Below are positions 18,101-26,775 of a stretch of DNA of 64,000 nucleotides, in pieces (within the stretch, counting starts at the first letter, position 1; each line of letters begins with the position of its first letter). Below the pieces are notes generated by a model. The model was not told the origin of the DNA. It did no database searches and saw nothing but the letters and a program-made list of their open reading frames with translations. The translations under genes and the position numbers were made by a program. The stretch is from Isochrysis galbana (Eukaryota; Haptophyta; Isochrysidales; Isochrysidaceae), in assembly GCA_018136815.1 (NCBI GenBank), contig CM030934.1, positions 4,909,587-4,973,586 of the forward strand. Reading direction: 5' to 3'.

Positions 18101-20993
18101 GTGTATCGCCGGGGAGTCTGTAGACCTTCCCTTTATTCCTGCGCAACTTGACGATCCGTATCGCAAGCACGGGAACATAAATTTGACCGGCAGTGGCTCA
18201 AGGGCGGAGCGTGAAGCGGAGGCACTCATGCATGCATATGTGCAAACGATTGAAGCTGCAATCGAAAGGGAGGGTTTCGAAGGGACTGACGCGGCCGTTG
18301 CCGGCTCAGACGCGGATACGTACGATGGCTGTGGGCTGGGTATCGTGACGAATCCTAGCATGAGGGACCGCGGTGCCATTCCCAGCTCGTCGGGGTGCGG
18401 CTTTCTGTCGTCTCGTCCCCACGTTGTCCTTCCGGTTCGCCTATGTCCGGATGGGAGGGTGAGATTGCGGTTTATTCCGCGACTCGCTAGCGACGCTTAC
18501 TACTTACACGTTTGCGCCACCGGCAGGCCAATCGCTGGATCACCTTTCAAATTCCGCGTCTCTCCAGGTCCTCCGCATGGGCCCATGTGCCGCTTCGCGG
18601 TGGTCAGCACCTCGTTCGTGCCATCGAACATCAAGTCGACACATCCAGCTGATCACGCCGTTCCCAGGGTGAGCTCACTTACTCCCACCATGCTCCTTCA
18701 TCGCGACCTGCAGCGCACGCCACCGGCAGCGCTCGTTGTGGGGGAGACTCATACGATCCGCCTCTACACGTTCGATGCGTGCGGTAACTCCACTTGCTGT
18801 GTGGGCGTGAGGTCGGCGATTCGCGCCTCTATGACATTCGACGAGAACGAGGCGGTTGGCGAAGGTCAGGATATCGACTTGTTGCAAACAGGAACAACCA
18901 ACGAGCTGGTGACAGAGGGTGCCAGAGCAATCAGTGTCGCTCATGTGAGCGACGGTTGCTTTGAACTACGTCTCTCCCGAGAGCGCGCAGGGATGTATGT
19001 ACTCAATGTCTTCTTTGGTGGGGTGTCCGAGCCCTCATCACCCGCGACGATGCACGTCCAGATGACACCGGCAATGCTTAGCATTCGGCACTCGACTCTT
19101 CGCTTGCCTCACCGTGCCGTGGCAACGGAAGATACCGTATTTTGGATCCAACCTCGCGATCGTTTCGGCAACAAGATGTTGGAGCACCCGAAGAATGCCA
19201 CAACAGGGGTCGGGGGCAGCTGTGGGGGCCGATTGTTGCACAACGTGGTGCGATCTATTGAGCCCACGATGTTGCGACAAGCCAGTGAACCTCGACAAGG
19301 GGATAGTTTTTTTATGGGAGCTTCGTGGCGTGTGTTGATCCGATCAGTATCCCAAGAGCAAAAAAGTGCTGCGATACTGGCCGAGCAGGCTGTCCGAATG
19401 CGCATTAAGTCGGTTGACGGCTTGGTCCTCATCGCATGCACTACTACTTTCACCCGGCCAGGACTGTACTCGGTGGGTATTTTGGCCAAAGAGAAGAGCT
19501 CGCCCTCGGAGGAGGCTGGTATTGAAGAGGAAGTACTCGACAGCCCATTTGTTCTACGGGTGGACGGTGGAGTTGCCGATCCGACGCAAAGCGCTATCAT
19601 TCCTACCACCTTCACCCCTACTCAAGCGGGCGACCCATTTACGTTCTTCATCCTAGCGCGGGACGCCTGCGGCAACCCGCTTACCGCCGCGTCCGTCCTT
19701 GAGGCGGTGAGCGCACGCCTCGTCTTCCTGGGTGAGCGAAAGGTGCTGATGTCTCCCGGAGCAAATCATCCGCCTGAACAAAGGTCGCAATCCGCGGGGA
19801 CGTCTTCCGCTAGTGTACAGTGTCACGTTCGTAGCAACGACAGGCTTGACGCACATGATGAGGCCGACTGCGGTCGTCTTTGCGCTTGGGCAACTGCTTT
19901 CGGCAGTACCTCAGGTGAGGAGCAGATCGACATCAATCTTTCGCCCACGGATTCGGCTGTCGCAAATGCTGTCGCTCGCGCGCATGATTTCGCCGCTCCT
20001 CTAGTCCAGGTTATTGTCACCATTCGCAAAGCAGGGTGCTATCAGCTCTACGTGAGAGTTCATGAAGAAGAAGTGCGGGGATCGCCTGTGTCCACTGAAG
20101 TCGAGGCGGCATCCGCTATACCTTCTGCATGCGCGATTGTTGGGTGGCCGGCGGGGACTCGGTGGGTCAAAGCCGCCGATCGGCTCGCATGCTCGGCGCC
20201 CGAGATCGGCGTGACGGAATGGTGGACTCTTAGCTCACGACGAGCGGAAGTGACGCCAATGGTGGCTGGCGAGGTTCGTACGCTGCGGCTACTAGCGTAC
20301 GACGCATACGGCAATCGACGAATGCGGGGTGGTGATTTGGTGCGGATGCTACTCCGTGGCGCTTCTCGAAGTACCTCAGCTCCCGTCCGATGGGATCAAG
20401 CAGGGAGGTGCTACGAGATGGAGCTCTCAACAACGGTATCGGGGCCTCTCGAAGTGTTCATCGGCATCAATGGCGGCGATGTCTTCGGCGGGCCACATTT
20501 CCCTCCACCACCCACAATCTATGTCCTTCCAGGGGCACCTGCACGTGCGCACGTGATCAGTGGGGCATTGGAACGCGCAGTCGCCGGAGGCGCCGCGCCA
20601 TTGCTCCTCATTGGACAGCCTGTCCATTTCGAGGTTGAGATTGAAGACCAATTTGGGAACCGTGTCCAGTCAGCCGCCCAGCGTCTACGTGCGCACGTCC
20701 ACCTCCTCCAAGGCGACGCTGTCACGAGGTCGGCCAACACGGCGCTCTTGGCGGCGTTTGATTCGCCCACTATCAAGGCACTCACAGATGGGACTTTTGC
20801 AATAGCTCATACACCATCAGCCGAAGGTACGTATAGGCTAGAACTCGTCCTCTTAAGTGAGAGTGAGTCCATGGGTGATGTCTCTCTAGGATTCTGCCAA
20901 TTCGTAGTGATGGCCAGGCCGACCCTGCTAACGAGAGCAAATGCCGGGTTGGGGGCTTTTACTCACAGTACCGCAGCGACCACGAGTGGGTGA
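15105..20993 (+). CDS. Large filamin/ABP280-type Ig-repeat protein (1,962 aa)
   Basis: A single open frame of 5.9 kb without introns. The product is built of filamin-type immunoglobulin-like repeats. The loop motif [DR]xxGN recurs at about residues 215, 366, 729, 879, 1225, 1354, 1522, 1735 and 1850 (DAFGNR, DRFGNR, DRYGNQ, DQFGNR and so on). The closing strand GSPFxLxV recurs, for example DGSPFTLHVTAG and AGSPFKFRVSPG. That gives roughly 9-12 repeats with long insertions. In animals such repeats form actin-crosslinker rods; in algae and plants they also occur in surface and gamete proteins. No actin-binding CH pair, signal peptide or membrane span is visible, so location is open. I chose the ATG at 15105 (MASRASGRS); the frame also extends upstream to a GTG at 15075. 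It is divergent from the vWA-fimbrin gene. Confidence 0.85.
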   Translation: MASRASGRSAPSRSSGHTWLHYERASRCTVRLLEPSRTLTAGEYARLSFCFSPGELRHHAALRVALRGPPPPTRFRIELRGAPEARPGHMPAHASAHVAWSDIRAVDAAGWDVSGGRVEVCAGPVPVVGKYTVRVIMVGGGGGPAPMSKLTPIDVNSEGTMLLNVTAGVAAAAQCALRPRRPARVKTNPAAGDGQSCAHGRAGEPIEVVLVARDAFGNRRNMGGEAPYVVVRRGSVGAATSELTAQSGREALTEPSVSTLSSLTVVAGSEDGCVVEDIGDGSYNVRFSRHVAGPYIIRAWVHGQEIAKPLMCHISPASVDPTTSIVRLRRLEEELTMVPACDCTEPSEVFVAGQRSQFWIVPRDRFGNRCPAGLGASAWYVTVSAFEQGMSAHAAEQSVRIEAGQVEHGGHPEERGHGAVATELHTDSVRVSLVFPREGTYRLSVFGIGSDGERGQLVGSPFDLGVRAADLDAEQTFMLPQAAVSQTHEQCAPSWRRELCAERARVVVGAGQRVRLLLGAAASAAASAELPQVELEMKVAPSDLSSSDTKTYADCPCEDGDTTASDAGLETGNHTSIISASLDTSPPTCVQLPVERAPDGELSTLVQVQRAGKHVLHVRLSDGEPMDGSPFTLHVTAGPIHSPSCMFLPFEASSEHEPSRWSVSESHHSATASPVESSAALLSSHTSTARGNRPVAQSATAAESPAGMNTGAYMVAGEAAFLTFIAKDRFGNACALGPASFFVYFERLMPHLQYMWSPHVAHATVKELSALLTARVCSDSVENVAGKDSARLNGKIIKMKCSLQETGIPGVFQVTLRAPRAAGRYAARAVILDEALEIPLDCYVRPGVLSIAHSSADGPGVNALPATAEARFQITPLDRYGNQCGVPSANAPDAAVRISWHVSIQARAAAHAEAAAAAQASLCIEQNSDGSYLVRTRYSRSGVYVVHVSGVAQSSLSARNGGNEAAKMVSVAGSPFELLVTPSPEDAAALRLADEWDGECIAGESVDLPFIPAQLDDPYRKHGNINLTGSGSRAEREAEALMHAYVQTIEAAIEREGFEGTDAAVAGSDADTYDGCGLGIVTNPSMRDRGAIPSSSGCGFLSSRPHVVLPVRLCPDGRVRLRFIPRLASDAYYLHVCATGRPIAGSPFKFRVSPGPPHGPMCRFAVVSTSFVPSNIKSTHPADHAVPRVSSLTPTMLLHRDLQRTPPAALVVGETHTIRLYTFDACGNSTCCVGVRSAIRASMTFDENEAVGEGQDIDLLQTGTTNELVTEGARAISVAHVSDGCFELRLSRERAGMYVLNVFFGGVSEPSSPATMHVQMTPAMLSIRHSTLRLPHRAVATEDTVFWIQPRDRFGNKMLEHPKNATTGVGGSCGGRLLHNVVRSIEPTMLRQASEPRQGDSFFMGASWRVLIRSVSQEQKSAAILAEQAVRMRIKSVDGLVLIACTTTFTRPGLYSVGILAKEKSSPSEEAGIEEEVLDSPFVLRVDGGVADPTQSAIIPTTFTPTQAGDPFTFFILARDACGNPLTAASVLEAVSARLVFLGERKVLMSPGANHPPEQRSQSAGTSSASVQCHVRSNDRLDAHDEADCGRLCAWATAFGSTSGEEQIDINLSPTDSAVANAVARAHDFAAPLVQVIVTIRKAGCYQLYVRVHEEEVRGSPVSTEVEAASAIPSACAIVGWPAGTRWVKAADRLACSAPEIGVTEWWTLSSRRAEVTPMVAGEVRTLRLLAYDAYGNRRMRGGDLVRMLLRGASRSTSAPVRWDQAGRCYEMELSTTVSGPLEVFIGINGGDVFGGPHFPPPPTIYVLPGAPARAHVISGALERAVAGGAAPLLLIGQPVHFEVEIEDQFGNRVQSAAQRLRAHVHLLQGDAVTRSANTALLAAFDSPTIKALTDGTFAIAHTPSAEGTYRLELVLLSESESMGDVSLGFCQFVVMARPTLLTRANAGLGAFTHSTAATTSG

Positions 20994-21136
20994 TGACCGG
21001 TCGTGCCCGAGGTTGAGCAACCGTGTAGGAACAATTTCGGCGCGGGCTATACGCTATACAAGTCCGTGACAATAAAAGTTCTCAACATTCTCGCCACACG
21101 CGCGGCCCTGCACAGGTATATCGTAGCTACGCCAGC
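20994..21136. other. 3' flank of the filamin-repeat gene
   Basis: Short non-coding flank. AATAAA at 21071 (within GTGACAATAAAAGTT) could serve as a polyadenylation signal for the upstream gene. TACAAGTCCGTGACA at 21057 repeats the start of the 85-base repeat at 21201. Confidence 0.4.
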
Positions 21137-21609
21137 TTACTTTCCTACTCCCTCCTCCTTAGGGGCTCGGGATTCGGGGTTTCTAGTGGCAGGTGGCGTG
21201 TACAAGTCCGTGGCATAATAGTATTTGTGTCCATCCGGCACAAACACCTTCTGCCCCCCGTCCCCCCGTCCGGGGCACATACACTCTAGTTGTTCACTCA
21301 TGTCTGACAAGTTAAAAACACTTGGCGGCCGTCGTACTGGCCGAGCAGCTTCGCCGCCTCGACGCGGCACTCAGGCAGCGCGTACGAGCGCGCGTCTCGC
21401 CGCCTCGGGTCGTCGTGGGCGACGCTCAGCGGCAGGTACCGCTCGGCGGTCGCCGCGTCCACGACGGGATCGGGCACGGACATTTGATAGCTCAATTCGA
21501 CTGATGTCCCACAATTGACGGAACGACACCTCAGCACGCCGTGCATGCGTATGGCGCGATGTGCATCGGGCCCCGCGGGACGCCGTGCGTGCGCATAACA
21601 CAGCGTCAT
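21137..21609 (-). pseudogene. Unrecognised coding remnant
   Basis: Two overlapping minus-strand frames have balanced, protein-like composition. The upstream one reads VELSYQMSVPDPVVDAATAE and RVEAAKLLGQYDGRQVF. The downstream one reads GQKVFVPDGHKYYYATDLY. They appear to be one decayed or spliced coding unit. The second peptide is echoed at 26.7 kb (QKVFVPDRRKKYYYVTELY). I do not recognise the family. It lies between the filamin gene and the truncated end of LINE copy A. Confidence 0.3.
21201..21281. repeat. 85-base dispersed repeat, copy 1
   Basis: TACAAGTCCGTG...CATAATAGTATTTGTG, then ATCCGGCACAAACACCTTCT and CCGGGGCACATA, match 26696-26775 closely, with the minus-strand peptide conserved. 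The similarity ends sharply on both sides. Confidence 0.7.
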
Positions 21610-21625
21610 GCGCAGCGCGCGGTGC

Positions 21626-23388
21626 CTATATTGTACCCGTGTGCTGGCAACACTCTACGTCTCGCCCTCGTCGTTTATCCAATGACGTACTCCTCGGGAT
21701 CCGCCCTCTCTCTTCTGCTATCTCTTTATGTGTTTTCGCCAACTCCTCCGTGAGCCTCTCATTTGGTCCTTGCCTTGCAAGGCGTATGTTTAGCCTCGCG
21801 GCCTTCAATTCTAATACTGACTGGATGGTGGGCTTGGCTCTCATCGCTGTTTCTTCCCTCAGGAATGTTGCTATGTTTTCTTTTGCGTTGGCCCATATTG
21901 TTTCTATGTTGCCCCCTTCCTCTATCTTTCGAACGGCGGTCCGCAACAGCAGTTCTACCGTTTTCATCGCGCCTTTCTCGCGGATTATCGTTAGGTCTAT
22001 TGGTTTGTCGAAGTTTCGCCCCGGTTTGAATCCCGGGGTCTCGAATAGCGCTAGGACCGGTAAATGGTCTGACGCGGCTTTGCCCGTAAATAGGTCCGGG
22101 CAGGGTCCGTGTTGCTGCCATTGGATAGCATCTATATCTTCGCTATGGTATATGCGGTCTATCCTTGTGTGGATAGTGGCTGCCATTCTCATGTAGCCAA
22201 CGTTCGGCCCTAGGCGTAGCGTGTGATGTGCGTCTCGGAGTTTGTGCGCTTTAGTCAGCGCTCTCCATTTTTCCCCGTGCGTGTTGGCATATATTGCCTC
22301 CCCTACTCTTTGGGAGTCGTGCGCGCTGTTTTCTACGCAGTTGAGGTCCCCGCCTATTACCGTCGGTATAGGGTCTAAGGCGCCTAGTTTTCTATCTAGT
22401 TCGGTTATCTGCCTTCCGCGGGGTCCAGGTTGCGCACTGAGGTATACCGATATTATTCGGTATCGGGTTTCATCTATGTTTAGCGTTATGGATACGCATC
22501 TACCTTCTAGTAAGATTTCTAGGGACTCCGTTCTAGCAGTTATTCGCTCGGCCGCTTCTCTGATTGCCACCGCGACACCGCTAGCTGGGTCTCCTAGCTC
22601 TCCTGGGGCAACAAACCACAGCCAGCCCAGCATGGCGGCTGTCCTATGTGTCCGGAGGTGCGAGCCGTCCTCGTATGCATGAAGTTCTTGCAGTAGTAGT
22701 ATGTCTACTTTTGCCTTTCGCGCTTGCGATAGCACGGCGGCTAGCTTGCCGTTCCTGGTGCCGTTAATGTTGTATGTCGCGATGCGGACAGGTCCTTCAC
22801 CTGGGTAACCAAGGGTGGAGTCATACGTGAGTCTAGGGCGTCGGGGCATTATTCTCGCGACGGCAAGTTTGGTGGCCGCAATCGCGTTGGCGAACGCGCA
22901 CTCTGGGTGGAGGAAAAGGCATGCCGGGCCGTTTAAACAGACGCCCGGGATCTTCTTGTGTGGATGAAGGTGGCAGCGGATCGTGCACTTGTTGTCGATC
23001 CACGCGCCAGGCACGTCGTGCGAGAGATTGCATCGCACGCCTCGTTTGTTCCTGAGGCACAGGCCTTGGGTGAAGCGCGCACATTGCTTGGGGGGGCCCT
23101 TGCCAAGAGCCTCGTGCGCCGATTTCGGGCGGGGGTTGAGCCTTTGCGCCTCGTTACGCTCGCGGCGCTTCGCCGCTTCTTGTTCGCATTCGCATACTCG
23201 AATCGAGCTTAGGAGGCCCTTAACCACCTCCGGACGCCAGCCCTTGCATCCGCGTAGGCTGCCGTGGACCATGAGCTTGTGGGGGGATTGAATGGACTCC
23301 GGCATTTTGATCTCCTTGCACGCCCGAATGGCGTAATTCACCGGGACTGTCTTGCCTTCTATCTGTAGTAGAAGCTTGCGAGGGAAGT
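21626..23388 (-). pseudogene. LINE copy A: CCCH zinc fingers and APE-type endonuclease
   Basis: The frame begins after the nested insertion. A Cys/His-rich region near residues 85-150 (CARFTQGLCLRNKRGVRCNLSH, then CTIRCHLHPHKK, then CLNGPACLFLHPEC; spacings of CCCH type) precedes the endonuclease. Endonuclease motifs are in order: ATYNINGTRNG, DILLLQELHAYEDG, the GGDLNC catalytic Asp/Asn pair and AASDHLPVLALF. These are the residues expected of an active EEP-fold nicking endonuclease, which would cut target DNA to prime reverse transcription. The frame stops a little after a helical linker, with no reverse transcriptase following. CCCH fingers directly before the endonuclease are not the usual LINE arrangement. 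Confidence 0.8.
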
Positions 23389-24366
23389 TTCCGTCGAGAA
23401 ACGATAATAATAATAATAATAAAATGACTGAGCATTAGTACCACTACTCTCACTAGCCCCGGTACTAACACGACAACCCTCAGCGCACCTGCCCGTACAC
23501 CTTGGCGCGTGTTGATGCCACAGACACATACACCTATGCCCCCCTTCGAATCTCCCCCCTCGCAAGCCCCCGGCTCCCATTCTAACTCCCCACAAGTTAA
23601 AATGAGGGAAAACCCATTGGGGCGGACCGACCTACGTCGGGCGACCCTCCGGGAAAAAGCACCGGGGGGGGGGGAGGAACCTCTCGTCAATAAAGAGGAT
23701 CGGCCCTTCCAGCTCGCGCCGTGAGCAGTTCTCGAGAAATAAATGACTGCGAGTCGAGTAGCCTGTGCCACCTTCAAGATACTCTCCCCGATCTTGAGCC
23801 ACTCCCTTCTCTCTCCCGCCTGTCGCCGGCCGCCCCCTACCCGTTTGCTAACGCAAACGGGACCTGTTTCTAACCGCACTCCATCGGGGGGGGTGCAAAT
23901 CCCCCCCTCTCCCTCTCTCCGCTCTCACCCCTCGAAGTCCCTGCGGCGCGTCGCCATGCGGCGCGCCCTGACCTGCTCTCAGAGGTCCTGTGGGGGCTCC
24001 CAGAGGGCCAGCCAGGGCAGCTCAGGGGGCAGAGGAGGCTGGGGCTCAGCCCCTGGCCCCCCCTGCCTCTCCCACGCTCGCCTCGCTGGCCATGGGAGCC
24101 TCCCAAAGGCCCCTGTATGCCTGGCGACCAGGGACAGGGGGGGAGTCAGCTCGAGGGCAGGCCCAATGCGGGCGTGGGAGTGCGGTTCGCGGCCCGCGCC
24201 CCCTGAGGGTCTGGGCTGATTTGATGAGTGCCCTGCCCCTGCCAAAGGGCAGGGGCTGGGGTTGAGTGTACGGTCCCACCCCGGGGGGTGTCCGCGATGG
24301 AGAGTGGGGGGCGCGAGGCCCCCATTGTCCCCCACTTATAAAAGTAGGTCTTCCGTCGAGAAACGA
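23389..24366 (-). mobile_element. Family-N non-autonomous element nested in LINE A, with 16-base target duplication
   Basis: The element proper is 23405-24350 (946 bases). TTCCGTCGAGAAACGA occurs at both flanks (23389-23404 and 24351-24366), an exact 16-base target-site duplication. On the minus strand it begins with hairpin ACTTTTATAAGT and ends in an (ATT)n microsatellite tail (23405-23424), as expected for target-primed reverse transcription. Inside, the CTCAGGGGGCAGAGGAGGCTGG block and the closing GGGGGCACGAG-like block relate it to the other N copies, but it is longer and diverged. A stem CCCGTTTG / CAAACGGG lies near 23839-23860. Confidence 0.88.
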
Positions 24367-25470
24367 GCCTTGGCCCGCCGAAACGTAAAGATGCCAGCGG
24401 GTCGAGTAGGCCGCCTTGGACACAAAGGTGCCTGCTCCGCCTTCGAGCTTCATGCGCTCTCGGTTGCCTTTCAGAAAGGTTAGCCCAACCTTTTCGATCG
24501 CAATAATGAGCGCGCTGAGATTGATTTGGGCCGCTTGCGCCAGGCCGTCTGCCTCGACGACTAGGTGCGCCGCGACGTCTTGGAGGGCGTTGTAGAGGGC
24601 TTTGCGAGAGGTGGAGCCTTTCTTGTTGATTTTCTCATCAATTGCTTCAACTTTTATGCGGACGGGGATGTCGGTTTGAATGATGCGGAGGGTGGTGTTG
24701 TCCCCATAACGCTCTTTGAATTGCTGAGCGCAGTCCTCGTTCACGGCGATATGCCATGGCCCGCGGATGGACCGGGCCCAGAAGTCCGGCTCCGGGTCGA
24801 CTCCTTCGAGCTCCAAGAGGAGCTCTACGATCGCGGCGTAGACGGTGGCGTCCTGGAAAGTGTAGTCTCCCTCCTGGTGAAAGGACAGCTCGTATGTTGC
24901 GTCCGACTCAGTGTAGCCTTGCTCCTCATCTGAGGGCGGCTCCTGAGTGGCAGGGGAGGTCGGGGTATGTGAGGCCATGGGTGGGTCCAATCGAGCGTGT
25001 GGCGGGGGAGTGTGATGTGCGCCCCTAGACGCACCCAAGCAGCTTCCTTTTTGTGTGGTCATGTGTTGTGGTGTTGAGGGGTCTGTGCCATTGTGCGTTC
25101 TGCTGTTGGTTTTGGATTTGTGCCCATAAGGGCCACCCGGTCTCGGGCCGCGCTGCCGGGGCAGCGCGGCCGTCCCTAGGGTGGGAGAGGCCTCTGCCAT
25201 AAGGCATGCCTGGTGGCTGTATTGTTCGTCTTGTGTGGTGCTGGTCCTCTGTGTTCTACAGCTTGTGACCCTCCATGGGGAGGGCCAGCATAGCTGCAGT
25301 GGCTGGTGTGGCCGAGGCCACGGGCCGTGCGGCGCGACCGGGGTCGCGCTCACCTGCTCGGCCTCTGCGGGCGGACGCGGTCGCTTCGCCTGCGACAGCT
25401 CCATGGGTGCCGGGGGGGTCCCCGCGGCGGGGGACCCGAAGGAGAGGTGGGGAGCGGCGGCGCGCTCCAT
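24367..25470 (-). pseudogene. LINE copy A: N-terminal gag-like region
   Basis: Starts MERAAAPHLSFGSPAAG and shares MELSQAKRPRPPAEAEQV with LINE B (MDLTLAKRPRPPSEAEQV). After a low-complexity Pro/Thr linker comes a conserved domain (ATYELSFHQEGDYTF, YAAIVELLLELEGVDPEPDF, GPWHIAVNEDCAQQF) and a basic, helical stretch (LTFLKGNRERMKLEG). This could be an RNA-binding ORF1-type domain; its fold is not certain. The DNA frame continues into the nested insertion. Protein-level conservation between A and B despite silent and linker divergence argues the domain was under selection. Confidence 0.75.
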
Positions 25471-25493
25471 GGCGTCTAACTATAAAGTTAGTT

Positions 25494-26087
25494 CTCGGTG
25501 GGCGGAAGTAGAGGAGGGGAGCGTGGCGCGCTCCAGGACCCTATCGTGTTAGCGATAGTTCGGGACGTCGGTAGGTAAGGGTGGGTAGTAGGGAGTAGCG
25601 CAAGCACACTGCCTCACGCCGTACATACACGTAGCGGGTGCATGTATTTGTTTAAGATTATTGATTTTGCTACTAAAATGAATAAATCTATAGCAAGCAG
25701 TCACACACCCTCTCCCCGACGTCGGAGGACGAGCAGTGGCTAAGTTGCGAAGTATGCCCGACTCGTGGTATAGAATTGCCAGTGACGATGCGCACGGAGG
25801 AAGACGAGAGACGTGAGAGATGCGCCGTGAAGTCAAGTAGAAAGTAGGGGCACGAGGGCTAAGAACAAGGGGTCCGGGCCATTCGGAAACTGGGTGGGTA
25901 GCCACGTGCTGAGCAGAAGGCAGAGAAAGCGCCCCATATCTATAAGCACCTTTCACCACGGAAACCCTCTTCCGCGTGCCTTGTGATGGCCAACCCTGCC
26001 CACTTAGGGCACAGAGCTAAAGATGTGTTGTGCAACATACATCACGGTAGCTGCTGGAGAATGGCGGCTGATCGGCAGTACATGCGG
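25494..26087. other. Flank between LINE A and the SET gene
   Basis: No gene supported. It probably contains the 3' untranslated region of the minus-strand SET gene that ends at 26088. The minus-strand frame at 25549-25959 has no domain. Base composition is less GC-rich than the LINE. Confidence 0.45.
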
Positions 26088-26591
26088 CTAGACAGGGCAC
26101 TCCAAACGACCCAACCAATATTGCTCTCCATAGTTGAAGAAGAGCTCTTCGCCAGCCCTCACATCTCGAAGGGTGAAGAAGCGTACGCGTTTCTCTCGCT
26201 GACGCCGTATGCGCTGCACATCGTAGTAGCAGTTTGGCTGCGCTGAGTGGTTAAGGAACCGAAGCATGGAGGAAGTCTTCGGGTCTGAAGCGTCGATGTT
26301 ATAGTCAGTATTCGCCGCCAGCACGTAGCGCGCGTCCTCGGCCGGGTACCGCTCGAGGTACTGCTCGTGAGTGAGCACCTCGCCCGTGTAGTCGCCCAGG
26401 TAGACGCCCTCGCTCAGCGGCTGTGCTGCAAAGAGACCACGACCTCTGGGTGTGCCGGTCTCACGCACGTGAAGCAGACCCAGTGAGATGGCATCTCTCT
26501 CCTCGCTGCTCACCCGCGCGCATCTCGTCTCGGCCGGCCCGGCCGCTGCCGCTTGTTCGAGCCGCCGCTTCTGAGAGCGACTGGGCGGCAT
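26088..26591 (-). CDS. Small stand-alone SET-domain protein (putative lysine methyltransferase)
   Basis: The product of 167 residues (from the Met of MPPSRSQKRR; an in-frame upstream Met gives 189) is almost only a SET domain. Motifs in order: RGRGLFAAQPL (AdoMet-binding G-x-G), YTGEVLTHEQY, RFLNHSAQPNC (the NHSxxPN knot) and GEELFFNYGEQYW with the catalytic Tyr and the usual SET end. No pre-SET or post-SET cysteine cluster is present. A short basic N-terminus could direct it to the nucleus. Such compact SET proteins are known from protists and large DNA viruses and may methylate histones or other proteins; the substrate cannot be told. It is intact and sits alone among mobile elements. Confidence 0.85.
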   Translation of the reverse strand: MPPSRSQKRRLEQAAAAGPAETRCARVSSEERDAISLGLLHVRETGTPRGRGLFAAQPLSEGVYLGDYTGEVLTHEQYLERYPAEDARYVLAANTDYNIDASDPKTSSMLRFLNHSAQPNCYYDVQRIRRQREKRVRFFTLRDVRAGEELFFNYGEQYWLGRLECPV

Positions 26592-26695
26592 CCTCCCGCT
26601 CTCCCGCTGCGCACGTCTGCTATTCGCTAATAGCCTTGTAGAGAGTAGAGAGAGCACGTTGTTGGCTAGCTAGCATCCCTAGTAGCTAGAACAAG

Positions 26696-26775
26696 TACAA
26701 CTCCGTGACATAATAGTATTTTTTGCGTCGATCCGGCACAAACACCTTCTGCCCTCTCCATGTCCGGGGCACATA
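26696..26775. repeat. 85-base dispersed repeat, copy 2
   Basis: Matches 21201-21281. Read on the minus strand it encodes GQKVFVPDRRKKYYYVTELY. It lies about 100 bases 5' of the SET gene start; similarity ends at CCGGGGCACATA. Confidence 0.7.

Larger units (their letters stand above)
21640..25493 (-). mobile_element. LINE copy A: 5' half (ORF1-like region, CCCH fingers, APE endonuclease), interrupted by a nested insertion
   Basis: Minus-strand non-LTR retrotransposon. It starts at about 25493 with a 23-base leader carrying the hairpin CTAACTTTATAGTTAG, then the ATG at 25470. The coding region runs from a gag-like N-terminal domain through CCCH fingers to an apurinic-endonuclease-like domain, and the element ends near 21640 before the reverse transcriptase. 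Loss of the 3' half is unusual for a LINE and points to later deletion. A 946-base family-N element sits inside (23405-24350) flanked by a 16-base duplication. Without it, the two coding parts lie in the same frame, so the ancestor probably encoded one long polyprotein. Confidence 0.85.

Noticed and set aside
23838-23910. tRNA-like 3' half (GGGGGGGTGCAAATCCCCCC)
   Set aside because: The T-arm motif lacks the expected GGTTCRA core, and no cloverleaf can be drawn upstream. It lies inside a family-N element.
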